This document shows positions 1 to 5,948 of a stretch of 11,952 bases of DNA, piece by piece (position 1 is the first letter of the stretch; every line of letters starts with the position of its first letter). The notes under the pieces were generated by a model. It was not told where the DNA came from and did no database searches. It worked only from the letters and a program-made list of their open reading frames with translations. Both the position numbers and the translations under genes were made by a program. The stretch is from Candidatus Zixiibacteriota bacterium (GTDB lineage Bacteria > Zixibacteria > MSB-5A5 > SM1-73), in contig JAOZNS010000067.1 of the NCBI GenBank assembly GCA_029933635.1, positions 1 through 11,952 on the forward strand. Reading direction: 5' to 3'.

Positions 1-938
1 TTAACATCTTCATGCACAATCTGAACCCACCAGCTGATACTACCTGGTATTGGTGGGAGATGCGTAAGGAGGTTGTTTTCTTCAAACCCAATGCTTCGGA
101 TGCTCTGCAACATTGCGTGATCAAGTATCTGACGGTGGCAAGGCATGATCCTCCCACTTGGTGGCCGGAACAGCCCACCTTCGTCGGATATGAGGATACC
201 TATATCGGAGTGGCTATGGATATTGACTGTCCCTATGATACCGCCGGAGAGGAGACCAAGCAGGAAAGTGCTTTCAATCGAGCAAGATATGATGAGGTGC
301 ACCAGATTGCTTATCAGATTGGTTTCGGGCGGGCAGGTGAGCATCCAGAGTATAACAATTATTTGTGCGGGATTGCTTTGGCTGACGGGAGAGAGCTGGG
401 AGAGGACACTATACCTTACGGAGCCTACAATATCAAAAACGATTTACATCTGTATCCTCAAGCTCCTTGGGGATGGCTGGAGGGCGACCTTTATCAGCTT
501 GCCGCCACGCCTGGTATCAATATCGAAGACGGTCCTCCCACGCCCGATTCTCTGGTCGATCGCACCTGGGTTTTTACTGCTCGAAAAATCCCGGCTGGTT
601 CCGATCCGCAGGTAAACGCATCCTTCACCGTGGTGGAGGTTGTGGCTCCCGAAGGATTGGAACAACTACAGGTTTATATTGATGCCGCTCGATTATGGGT
701 AGAGTCTGCCTCCCGGGATTGGCGAATTTGTGGGGATGTCATTGGTGACGGAGTCATTGACTTGGGCGACATCGTTTATATCATCTCCTATCTGTTCCGA
801 GACGGTCCTGAACCTGTATGCCCTACCTCCCGGGGAAATGTAAATGGTGATGAGACCGTGAACGTGGGTGATGTAGTCTACCTGATTTCCTATGTTTTTA
901 AGGAGGGTCCTCAACCAAGTTGTCCCGGTATCTGGTGA
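1..938 (+). CDS. Secreted protein with C-terminal dockerin repeats (5' partial)
   Basis: The frame is open from base 3 to the TGA at 936-938 with no stop upstream of the first ATG (base 12), so the gene almost certainly begins outside the window. About 311 residues are visible. The first ~235 are rich in Trp, Tyr, Asp and Pro and match no family I recognise. The last ~70 are a type I dockerin-like module of two repeats: 'CGDVIGDGVIDLGDIVYIIS' and, about 35 residues on, 'GNVNGDETVNVGDVVYLISY'. Each has the Asp/Asn-rich calcium loop followed by a GD(I/V)VY helix, then a GPxP linker. Paired modules of this kind end many exported proteins of FCB-group candidate phyla, where they probably serve attachment or sorting rather than cellulosome assembly. 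That role is inference. Four Cys flank the module (xCGD, PVCP, PSCP). The function of the main domain is unknown. Confidence 0.85.
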   Translation, partial: NIFMHNLNPPADTTWYWWEMRKEVVFFKPNASDALQHCVIKYLTVARHDPPTWWPEQPTFVGYEDTYIGVAMDIDCPYDTAGEETKQESAFNRARYDEVHQIAYQIGFGRAGEHPEYNNYLCGIALADGRELGEDTIPYGAYNIKNDLHLYPQAPWGWLEGDLYQLAATPGINIEDGPPTPDSLVDRTWVFTARKIPAGSDPQVNASFTVVEVVAPEGLEQLQVYIDAARLWVESASRDWRICGDVIGDGVIDLGDIVYIISYLFRDGPEPVCPTSRGNVNGDETVNVGDVVYLISYVFKEGPQPSCPGIW

Positions 939-960
939 TTATGCAGATGGGGACAACTAT

Positions 961-981
961 AGTTTCCTCAAAGAGGGAACT
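961..981 (+). terminator. Possible terminator hairpin after the dockerin gene
   Basis: A 9-bp stem with one G-T wobble (AGTTTCCTC / GAGGGAACT) and an AAA loop begins 22 nt after the stop codon. No T-run follows, so it is a weak intrinsic terminator at best. It lies between two convergent genes, where transcript ends are expected. Confidence 0.35.
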
Positions 982-1049
982 TACTTAATAGGAGATACCC
1001 TAAAAGAATTTTTGTTCCGGTTTACCTTTCGATGAGGGCATTGGTTAAG

Positions 1050-1280
1050 TCAACTTTGTATTTCCACCGGCGTTTGCTTCTTTTTCTCTGGAGGAATCTG
1101 GGTGGCTGATTTTTCCCTTTTGGAGCGGGATCGTTCAGCTCTGAGTCGAATCAATACTCCTAAGGAGATCAACATGAACATCAAAGAATTAACCCTTCTA
1201 AATATCTCCCCATAATTGAATATGGCATCCAAAAATGCCAAAACGCCCAGGATGAATAAAACGGTGCACCATATTAACAT
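1050..1280 (-). CDS. Small two-helix membrane protein, hypothetical
   Basis: A 76-residue protein on the - strand. It has two hydrophobic segments, about residues 2-21 (LIWCTVLFILGVLAFLDAIF) and 31-46 (VNSLMFMLISLGVLIR), followed by a very basic tail (RAERSRSKREK) and a Lys/Pro-rich end. By the positive-inside rule both the loop and the tail probably face the cytoplasm. The start is supported by a purine-rich AAGGGGGGG stretch 4 nt upstream on the - strand, an acceptable ribosome binding site. No family is recognised. It is the only - strand gene in the window and converges on the dockerin gene. The amino-acid composition is typical of a real membrane protein, not of a shadow frame, but the short length leaves some doubt. 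Confidence 0.6.
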   Translation of the reverse strand: MLIWCTVLFILGVLAFLDAIFNYGEIFRRVNSLMFMLISLGVLIRLRAERSRSKREKSATQIPPEKKKQTPVEIQS

Positions 1281-1304
1281 GTTACCCCCCCTTTTTTTGT
1301 GGTC

Positions 1305-1329
1305 TGAGATTCTTATATTTAAAATCTCA
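1305..1329 (-). promoter_or_regulatory. 7-bp dyad upstream of the small membrane gene
   Basis: TGAGATT, an 11-nt AT-rich spacer, then AATCTCA. It lies 25-49 nt upstream of the ATG of the - strand membrane gene. This could be an operator or a leader stem. No regulator can be named. Confidence 0.25.
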
Positions 1330-1650
1330 TTTTAACTTTTGGTCGGCAGATTTTCATGAAACATTAGAAAAATAAGACTCATTTATAAAATGTCCGGAAA
1401 AATCTTTTGTTTCTATCTCAAAAATTTGTCAAAGATTGATAGCGAGCAAAATTGCTATTTCTTTTGGCAACACCAGTTATCGTAATCGGTCTTACCAAAA
1501 AATGTGGCTTAAGTTCAAGTTTCATTGGGACAAAGATTGTATTTCCGATTTAGCATTCTGGCAGGATGTTGTTATACCGTCGGTTTTAGTTTTCGTTTAT
1601 AAGTATCAGTTACAAAATCTTGGTTGCAACAAAGGTAAGTAGCGAATTTT
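1330..1650. other. AT-rich intergenic stretch, no supported gene
   Basis: This lies between the divergent membrane-protein and helicase genes. A 68-codon + strand frame (1436-1642) has no ribosome binding site and an unconvincing composition. Apart from a small AGCAA-AA-TTGCT repeat near 1446, no structure stands out. It probably carries the promoters of both flanking genes. Confidence 0.5.
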
Positions 1651-1652
1651 TC

Positions 1653-1680
1653 TTGACAAATAATAATGGAGTATGATGAT
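1653..1680 (+). promoter_or_regulatory. Candidate sigma-70 promoter for the helicase gene
   Basis: A perfect -35 TTGACA (1653-1658) is followed after 16 nt by GATGAT (1675-1680), a 4-of-6 match to the -10 consensus. The closer match TATGAT (1672-1677) is only 13 nt from the -35, which is too short. A start of transcription near 1687 would give a short leader to the helicase. Confidence 0.4.
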
Positions 1681-1713
1681 TATTTAAGATAAACCAGAGT
1701 GGCTGGTGTGTTT

Positions 1714-3981
1714 ATGAATCTTCGCCAACTTTTAGATGAACTCAGGCAAGATGCTTATTTCCAAAGCTGTGTATCCCATTGGGAGGTTCTTCCCCCAAGG
1801 GAGGCGGTCTTTTCTGAGTTTCCTTCAAGCGTAAATCCACGAATTAAATCGGTTCTGCAGAAAAGGGAAATTTTTAAGCTTTTTTCTCATCAAGCCACTG
1901 CGATTGAAAATATCCTCTCCGGAAAAAATGTGGTGATAGTTACGCCAACTGCTTCGGGTAAGACCTTGTGCTATAACCTTCCGGTGGTGAACACCATCTT
2001 GGAAAAACCTGAATCCAGGGCTTTGTATCTTTTTCCCACCAAAGCTTTATCTCAAGATCAGGTGGCAGAACTCCATCAATTAGTTAGTGATCTGGATGCG
2101 GACATTAGAACCTACACGTTTGATGGTGATACGCCTCGTTCCACTCGCATCGCCATCCGGACAGCGGGACATATCGTGGTGACCAATCCGGACATGCTTC
2201 ATACCGGAATTTTGCCCCATCATACCAGATGGATCAAACTTTTCGAAAATTTGAAGTTTGTGGTGATCGATGAGATCCATCATTATCGAGGGGTGTTTGG
2301 AAGCCATCTGGCCAACGTGATGAGAAGACTCAAAAGGATCTGTAAATTTTATGGATCTGATCCTCAATTTATATGTTGTTCTGCCACCATCGCCAATCCA
2401 CTGGAACTTACCCGTAAGATAATAGAGGAGGAGGTTGAGCTGGTGGACAACAATGGCGCTCCGAGGGGAGAGAAACATTTCATCTTATACAATCCACCGG
2501 TGATAAATAAAGAGCTGGGGATAAGAAGATCTTACATTAATGAAACTCAAAAGCTGGCTAAAAAATTTTTGGCAAACGACATTCAGACGATCATCTTTGC
2601 TCGTTCACGGCTTCGGGTGGAGATACTTTTGACCTACCTGACTGAGGCAATGAGGAAAGCCAAAAAATCGGTTGATTGTTTGAGGGGATATCGAGGAGGT
2701 TATCTTCCTCTCCAGAGAAGAGAGATTGAAAAAGGGTTGAGGCAGGGCAAAGTTCAGGGGGTAGTCTCCACCAATGCGTTGGAGTTAGGAATTGATATTG
2801 GACAGCTGGATGTAAGTATAATGGCAGGATATCCGGGAAATATCGCCTCCACCTGGCAACAGGCAGGAAGGGCCGGAAGGAGAGCGGACGTATCGGTGGC
2901 GATTTTGGTGGCGGACAGCTCACCTCTGGATCAGTTCATCGTCCATCATCCGGACTATTTTTTCAGCCAGTCGCCTGAATCCGGCATTGTGGATCCAAAT
3001 AATCTGATAATCTTGGTCAGCCATCTCAAATGCGCCGCCTTTGAGCTCCCCTTCACCGAGGGCGAAATTTTTGGAGTGGAGGGAACAGAAAAGATCTTAG
3101 ACCACCTGGAGAAACAGGGGGTTCTTCATCATGTGGAAGGAAAATGGCACTGGACAGCGGAGATCTATCCGGCGGAGCAGGTGAGCTTACGATCTGCCAC
3201 CCCGGAGAATTTTGTCATTTTAGATTCCACCGATAGAGGAAGAGTAATTGGCGAGATGGATTATTTCAGCGCGCCCATTTTTCTATACAAGGATGCTATC
3301 TATCTTCATGGAGCGGATCAATATCGGATAGAGGAGCTGGACTGGGAGGGAAAAAAAGCTTATGCCAAAGAGGTGGAGACAGACTACTTTACCGATGCCA
3401 TCACCAAAACCGAGCTCAAAGTGCTGGAGGCGATTCAAAGGATCGATCAGCCGAGAGGAAATAGGGCTTATGGTGAGGTCTCGGTTACCACTTTAGCTAC
3501 CATGTATAAGAAGATCAAATTTCGCACCCATGAGAATGTGGGCTTTGGAAAGATAAACCTCCCTGAGCAACAGATGCACACTACCGCCTTCTGGTTTGAG
3601 TTCCCTGAGGACATCAGCTTGCGTTTGGGTCTTTCCATCGAAGATCTGGGTGGGAGTCTAAAAGCTTTCACTAATTTATTAAGAAACGTGGTGCCCCTGT
3701 GGGTGATGTGTGATCCCAAAGATATTAGAACCTTTCCCCAGGTGAAATCCCCCTTCTCCGATCGTCCCACCATCTACGTTTATGATAATTATCCGGGAGG
3801 AGTTGGCTTCTCCCAGAAGTTGTTTCACCAGTCCGAAGAGGTCTGGAAAGCATGCGGGGAGATAATCCAATCCTGTGGGTGCAAAGATGGTTGTCCCTCC
3901 TGTGTGGGACCGAAGATGGAGGTGGGGGGGAGGGGAAAGAAAGGAGCATTAAAGTTAATAAAATGGATAACCGGAGAGTAA
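1714..3981 (+). CDS. mrfA: MrfA/YprA-family DEAD-box helicase with C-terminal Cys cluster
   Basis: A superfamily 2 ATP-dependent helicase of 755 residues, close to the ~750 of Bacillus subtilis MrfA (YprA), which acts in repair of mitomycin-type DNA damage. Motifs, numbered from the ATG at 1714: Q-motif region HQATAI (~59-64); Walker A TPTASGKT (77-84); FPTKALSQDQ (107-116); TNPDML (157-162); Walker B DEIH (186-189); SAT (223-225); NALELGIDIG (354-363); QQAGRAGRR (382-390). The C-terminal part has the family's zinc-type cluster: Cys714, 721, 723, 727 and 730 (CGCKDGCPSC). Two starts are possible: GTG at 1699 (760 residues) or ATG at 1714. Neither has a clear ribosome binding site. I prefer the ATG because its leader is longer and the N-terminus, MNLRQLLDEL, fits the family. 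The partner exonuclease MrfB is not in the window. The DNA-repair role is family knowledge; the substrate here is inferred. Confidence 0.93.
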   Translation: MNLRQLLDELRQDAYFQSCVSHWEVLPPREAVFSEFPSSVNPRIKSVLQKREIFKLFSHQATAIENILSGKNVVIVTPTASGKTLCYNLPVVNTILEKPESRALYLFPTKALSQDQVAELHQLVSDLDADIRTYTFDGDTPRSTRIAIRTAGHIVVTNPDMLHTGILPHHTRWIKLFENLKFVVIDEIHHYRGVFGSHLANVMRRLKRICKFYGSDPQFICCSATIANPLELTRKIIEEEVELVDNNGAPRGEKHFILYNPPVINKELGIRRSYINETQKLAKKFLANDIQTIIFARSRLRVEILLTYLTEAMRKAKKSVDCLRGYRGGYLPLQRREIEKGLRQGKVQGVVSTNALELGIDIGQLDVSIMAGYPGNIASTWQQAGRAGRRADVSVAILVADSSPLDQFIVHHPDYFFSQSPESGIVDPNNLIILVSHLKCAAFELPFTEGEIFGVEGTEKILDHLEKQGVLHHVEGKWHWTAEIYPAEQVSLRSATPENFVILDSTDRGRVIGEMDYFSAPIFLYKDAIYLHGADQYRIEELDWEGKKAYAKEVETDYFTDAITKTELKVLEAIQRIDQPRGNRAYGEVSVTTLATMYKKIKFRTHENVGFGKINLPEQQMHTTAFWFEFPEDISLRLGLSIEDLGGSLKAFTNLLRNVVPLWVMCDPKDIRTFPQVKSPFSDRPTIYVYDNYPGGVGFSQKLFHQSEEVWKACGEIIQSCGCKDGCPSCVGPKMEVGGRGKKGALKLIKWITGE

Positions 3982-4051
3982 CCTTTAGCTTTATTTTATG
4001 TTTCCGAAAAGAGAGTAAGGAGTGCACCTCCCACCTTAACTAGATCGGATG

Positions 4052-4066
4052 GGGGGTTCAACCCCC
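4052..4066 (+). terminator. G/C hairpin downstream of the helicase
   Basis: GGGGGTT-C-AACCCCC is a perfect inverted repeat with 7-base arms. As RNA it would form at least five G-C pairs around a TTCAA loop. It lies 70 nt after the helicase stop. No T-run follows, so termination is uncertain. It sits directly upstream of the decayed helicase tail. Confidence 0.3.
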
Positions 4067-4077
4067 GCTCGGACAAA

Positions 4078-4146
4078 GGGATGGAAGTAGGTAAGAGAGG
4101 AAAGCAGTGAGCGTTGAAGTTAGTAAAATGGATAATTGGAAAATGA
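4078..4146 (+). pseudogene. Decayed second copy of a helicase gene's 3' end
   Basis: These 69 bases align without gaps to the last 69 bases of the helicase gene (3913-3981), about 50 of 69 identical by eye. Read in the same frame they give GMEVGKRGKQ-stop-ALKLVKWIIGK-stop against KMEVGGRGKKGALKLIKWIT of the helicase. Fifteen of 22 amino acids agree and the final stop falls at the same place. Six of the differences are silent third-base changes (GAG/GAA, GTG/GTA, GGG/GGT, AGG/AGA, GCA/GCG, TTA/TTG), so the copy diverged as coding sequence before an in-frame TGA (4108-4110) appeared. Similarity to the cysteine region just upstream is unclear and would need indels. The fragment is most likely what is left of a tandem paralogue or of recombination with a diverged allele. 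Confidence 0.65.
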
Positions 4147-4174
4147 GCTTTTAGTTCTCTCTTTAATTGAGATG

Positions 4175-4193
4175 GGAGAGCATGTTTCTCTCC
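4175..4193 (+). promoter_or_regulatory. Leader hairpin upstream of the GYD gene
   Basis: GGAGAG, a 7-nt loop, then CTCTCC. The GAGAG arm could instead pair with an earlier CTCTC (4157-4161), so two mutually exclusive stems are possible. This lies about 50 nt before the GYD start codon. A regulatory role is speculative. Confidence 0.2.
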
Positions 4194-4228
4194 AGCAATA
4201 TTACCCCATAATCAATTTGTATGGGTGG

Positions 4229-4238
4229 AAGGAGGTGA
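4229..4238 (+). promoter_or_regulatory. Full-length Shine-Dalgarno of the GYD gene
   Basis: AAGGAGGTGA is a complete complement to the 16S rRNA anti-Shine-Dalgarno and sits 6 nt before the ATG at 4245. It fixes the start and predicts strong translation. Confidence 0.8.
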
Positions 4239-4244
4239 AAAAGT

Positions 4245-4535
4245 ATGCCTATTTATGCCACCTTGTTCAAATCAACGACTGAAGGCGCACAAGCCTTGAA
4301 AGGGTGCCAAGCAGACATCGAAGAAGCAAGAAAGGAAATAGAAAAAGCCGGAGGAAAGATCATAAACGCCTATGCGCTTTTGGGAAGATATGATTTTCTT
4401 TACATCGTTGAATTCCCAGAAGAGAAATCGGCTTTGAAGGTTCTCCTGAAGACAGTTATGAAGGGAAAGGTAGCACCGGAGACTCTGGTCGCTATACCGT
4501 TAGAAGAGTTTCTTCAGGCGGTCAAAGAAGCATGA
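4245..4535 (+). CDS. GYD-domain protein
   Basis: A 96-residue soluble protein spanning a single GYD domain (Pfam GYD family, a ferredoxin-like alpha/beta fold of dimeric-barrel type). The defining stretch is LLGRYDFLYIVEFPEEKSAL (residues ~45-64), with the G-R/x-Y-D signature. It is preceded by a helix rich in Lys and Glu (ADIEEARKEIEKAGGK), a typical first helix, and ends with IPLEEFLQAV. The length matches the family's usual 90-110 residues, so the gene is complete. The biochemical role of GYD proteins is poorly known; small-ligand binding or oligomerisation has been suggested by fold. The gene stands alone, with hairpins on both sides, so it is probably its own transcription unit. No membrane segment or signal peptide is seen. 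Confidence 0.9.
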   Translation: MPIYATLFKSTTEGAQALKGCQADIEEARKEIEKAGGKIINAYALLGRYDFLYIVEFPEEKSALKVLLKTVMKGKVAPETLVAIPLEEFLQAVKEA

Positions 4536-4717
4536 ATTTTGGTATAGGTTGGTGAGCTTCCTAAAATCAATCCACCACTTTCACCGACAGGGTAGAAGAG
4601 AGATCGGGCTTTTCGAATTATTCACATTCATCTCTTTTCTTTTTAAAAAAGAATATCTTAGCTCCCTTGCAGTTGAGCTGAGGCGTAAAACCTGCACTCC
4701 TTAATTTGCTTTTTTTT

Positions 4718-4752
4718 GAGAGGAGGATCGATTTAAAATCTGTCCTCCTCTC
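4718..4752 (+). terminator. Strong hairpin, likely intrinsic terminator
   Basis: A perfect 10-bp stem, GAGAGGAGGA / TCCTCCTCTC, encloses a second 4-bp stem (GATT-TAA-AATC), giving a long interrupted hairpin. It is followed by G and TTTT, and preceded by a run of 8 T. It lies 180 nt after the GYD stop and separates that gene from the receiver-Fis gene. The short T-run makes it a moderate rather than perfect terminator. Confidence 0.55.
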
Positions 4753-4764
4753 GTTTTCCCCTCC

Positions 4765-4779
4765 TTTTCGCTGCGAAAA
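4765..4779. promoter_or_regulatory. Inverted repeat upstream of the receiver-Fis gene
   Basis: TTTTCGC-T-GCGAAAA is a perfect 15-nt inverted repeat with 7-base arms about one centre base. It lies 101 nt upstream of the preferred start codon. Its short, symmetrical form suits a dimeric DNA-binding protein, possibly the Fis-type protein encoded next to it. That link is inference. Confidence 0.35.
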
Positions 4780-4879
4780 ATATTCTGAGTAAAATAGCCG
4801 CTCACTTCAGATGAGTTTTTTCTTGCCGATATTATTCTTACGAAAAGAAGATTTTTGTGAATCCCCAAATTTAAAAGCC

Positions 4880-5578
4880 ATGAAACAGATATTGGTGGTG
4901 GGCTCAGATCCCAAGATATCTCAAGAGCTGGATAGGTACCTTCATCCAAAGGAATTCAAGCTTTTGGTTTCCCCATATGGCAAAAGCATCATAACATCTT
5001 TGACCAACGTTAAACCTGATTTAGTAATCTTAGACTTGGCTTCCACGGATCAATCAGGGATGGAGACGATTGAAAGGATAAAGGAGACAGATTCTAACCT
5101 TCCTCTTATCGTTTTGTCAAAAAATCCGGCTTATCATGAAAGGGAAAGCAGAAAGAAAAACTACAAAGTGGTCGCTCCACCATTTCAGATAGATAAAATT
5201 GCCGCTTTAGCAAAAGAGGAGTTGTCAACAAAGTTAATCCAAAAGAGACAGAAGATACTTTTGGGCTCGGTTCGATTCTCCAGTCAGAAGAAAAGCCAAA
5301 TTGCAGTTGATAAGGATCCAAAAGGAACCACCGAAGGATCCCCCCCGGCAAACCAGGACTATCATCACATATTTGAAAAAATGCTTTCGCCCATCTTCGA
5401 TCAGATAATCCGGGATTGCCAGGGACATGTTTACGATCGTCTTCTCTCCGGACTGGAGAAGACTATGATCTCTGAAGTGTTGAAATATGTCAATCATAAT
5501 CAGGTGAAAGCCTCGCAGCTTTTAGGAATTTCTCGAAACACCTTGAGAGAAAGGATGAAAAGATTCGATATATTTTGA
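4880..5578 (+). CDS. Atypical response regulator: degenerate receiver plus Fis-type HTH
   Basis: A 232-residue cytoplasmic regulator. Residues ~1-118 form a receiver-like domain (MKQILVVGSDP ... PDLVILDLASTDQSG ... LPLIVLS ... VVAPPF). Asp52 sits at the phosphorylation position and Ser80 at the switch position. However, the acidic pair that binds magnesium (usually VVDDDP) is Gly8-Ser9, and the conserved Lys of the usual KPF motif is Pro100. Residues ~119-180 are a charged, low-complexity linker. Residues ~188-230 are a Fis-type helix-turn-helix (VKASQLLGISRNTLRERMKR), as at the C-terminus of NtrC- and ActR/RegA-type regulators; no AAA+ domain is present. The start is uncertain. ATG at 4880 begins right at the receiver, while an in-frame ATG at 4811 would add 23 residues with a hydrophobic start; neither has a Shine-Dalgarno. 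The GAF sensor gene follows on the same strand after 370 nt. Confidence 0.85.
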   Translation: MKQILVVGSDPKISQELDRYLHPKEFKLLVSPYGKSIITSLTNVKPDLVILDLASTDQSGMETIERIKETDSNLPLIVLSKNPAYHERESRKKNYKVVAPPFQIDKIAALAKEELSTKLIQKRQKILLGSVRFSSQKKSQIAVDKDPKGTTEGSPPANQDYHHIFEKMLSPIFDQIIRDCQGHVYDRLLSGLEKTMISEVLKYVNHNQVKASQLLGISRNTLRERMKRFDIF

Positions 5579-5948
5579 AGAAAATTCTCATTCTCTCCAA
5601 AAAGAAGAAAATCCTCCTACGCCAAATTAATTTCGAATAAGACCCCCTCAGCATCCTTTTCCCGAAAGGTCGGTTTTACCCCTGTTAAAAACGGGCACTT
5701 TGTGTCGATAATATTAATGTGGCTGAATTAAAGAAAGAAGTAAACGGCTACATACCTTTGAAGGCAGACCAGCTGATAAAAAATCAACATACGTGCCCAC
5801 AAGCAGGGACTTTTCTTTTCCATCTTTTTAGTCTCAAGTTGATGATTGGTCTCGAGCAGTCCACCTTTGGAAAATTTTCATTGGGAGAAATTCTTCATCT
5901 CTTTTGGTAGGGCTTGTTTCTTAAAACCTTTTCTAAGGAGGTTGGAAA
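5579..5948. other. Intergenic region between receiver-Fis and sensor genes
   Basis: No supported gene. A 63-codon frame from a GTG at 5719 to 5910 has no ribosome binding site and no recognisable features, so I do not call it. Around 5672-5692 there is a short GTTTT/AAAAC inverted pair. I see no riboswitch or tRNA. The 3' end carries the sensor's strong AAGGAGGTT ribosome binding site (5935-5943), 5 nt before its ATG. Confidence 0.5.

Noticed and set aside
1436..1642. 68-codon frame upstream of the helicase
   Set aside because: It lacks a ribosome binding site, has an unusual mix of residues and lies in the AT-rich region expected to carry promoters.
4049..4075. tRNA T-arm-like sequence (GGGGGTTCAACCCCCGC)
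   Set aside because: The TTCAA loop context recalls a tRNA 3' end, but the T-stem would have a mismatch and no D-arm, anticodon arm or matching acceptor strand is found upstream. A plain G/C hairpin explains it.
5690..5710. Sigma-54 promoter (GGGCAC...) before the sensor gene
   Set aside because: The GGCAC element is present, but the required GC about 10 nt downstream of the GG is not; the bases there read TC.
5719..5910. 63-codon frame from a GTG between the two signalling genes
   Set aside because: It has no ribosome binding site, no homology I can recognise and no conserved-looking segment. It probably arose by chance in an intergenic region.
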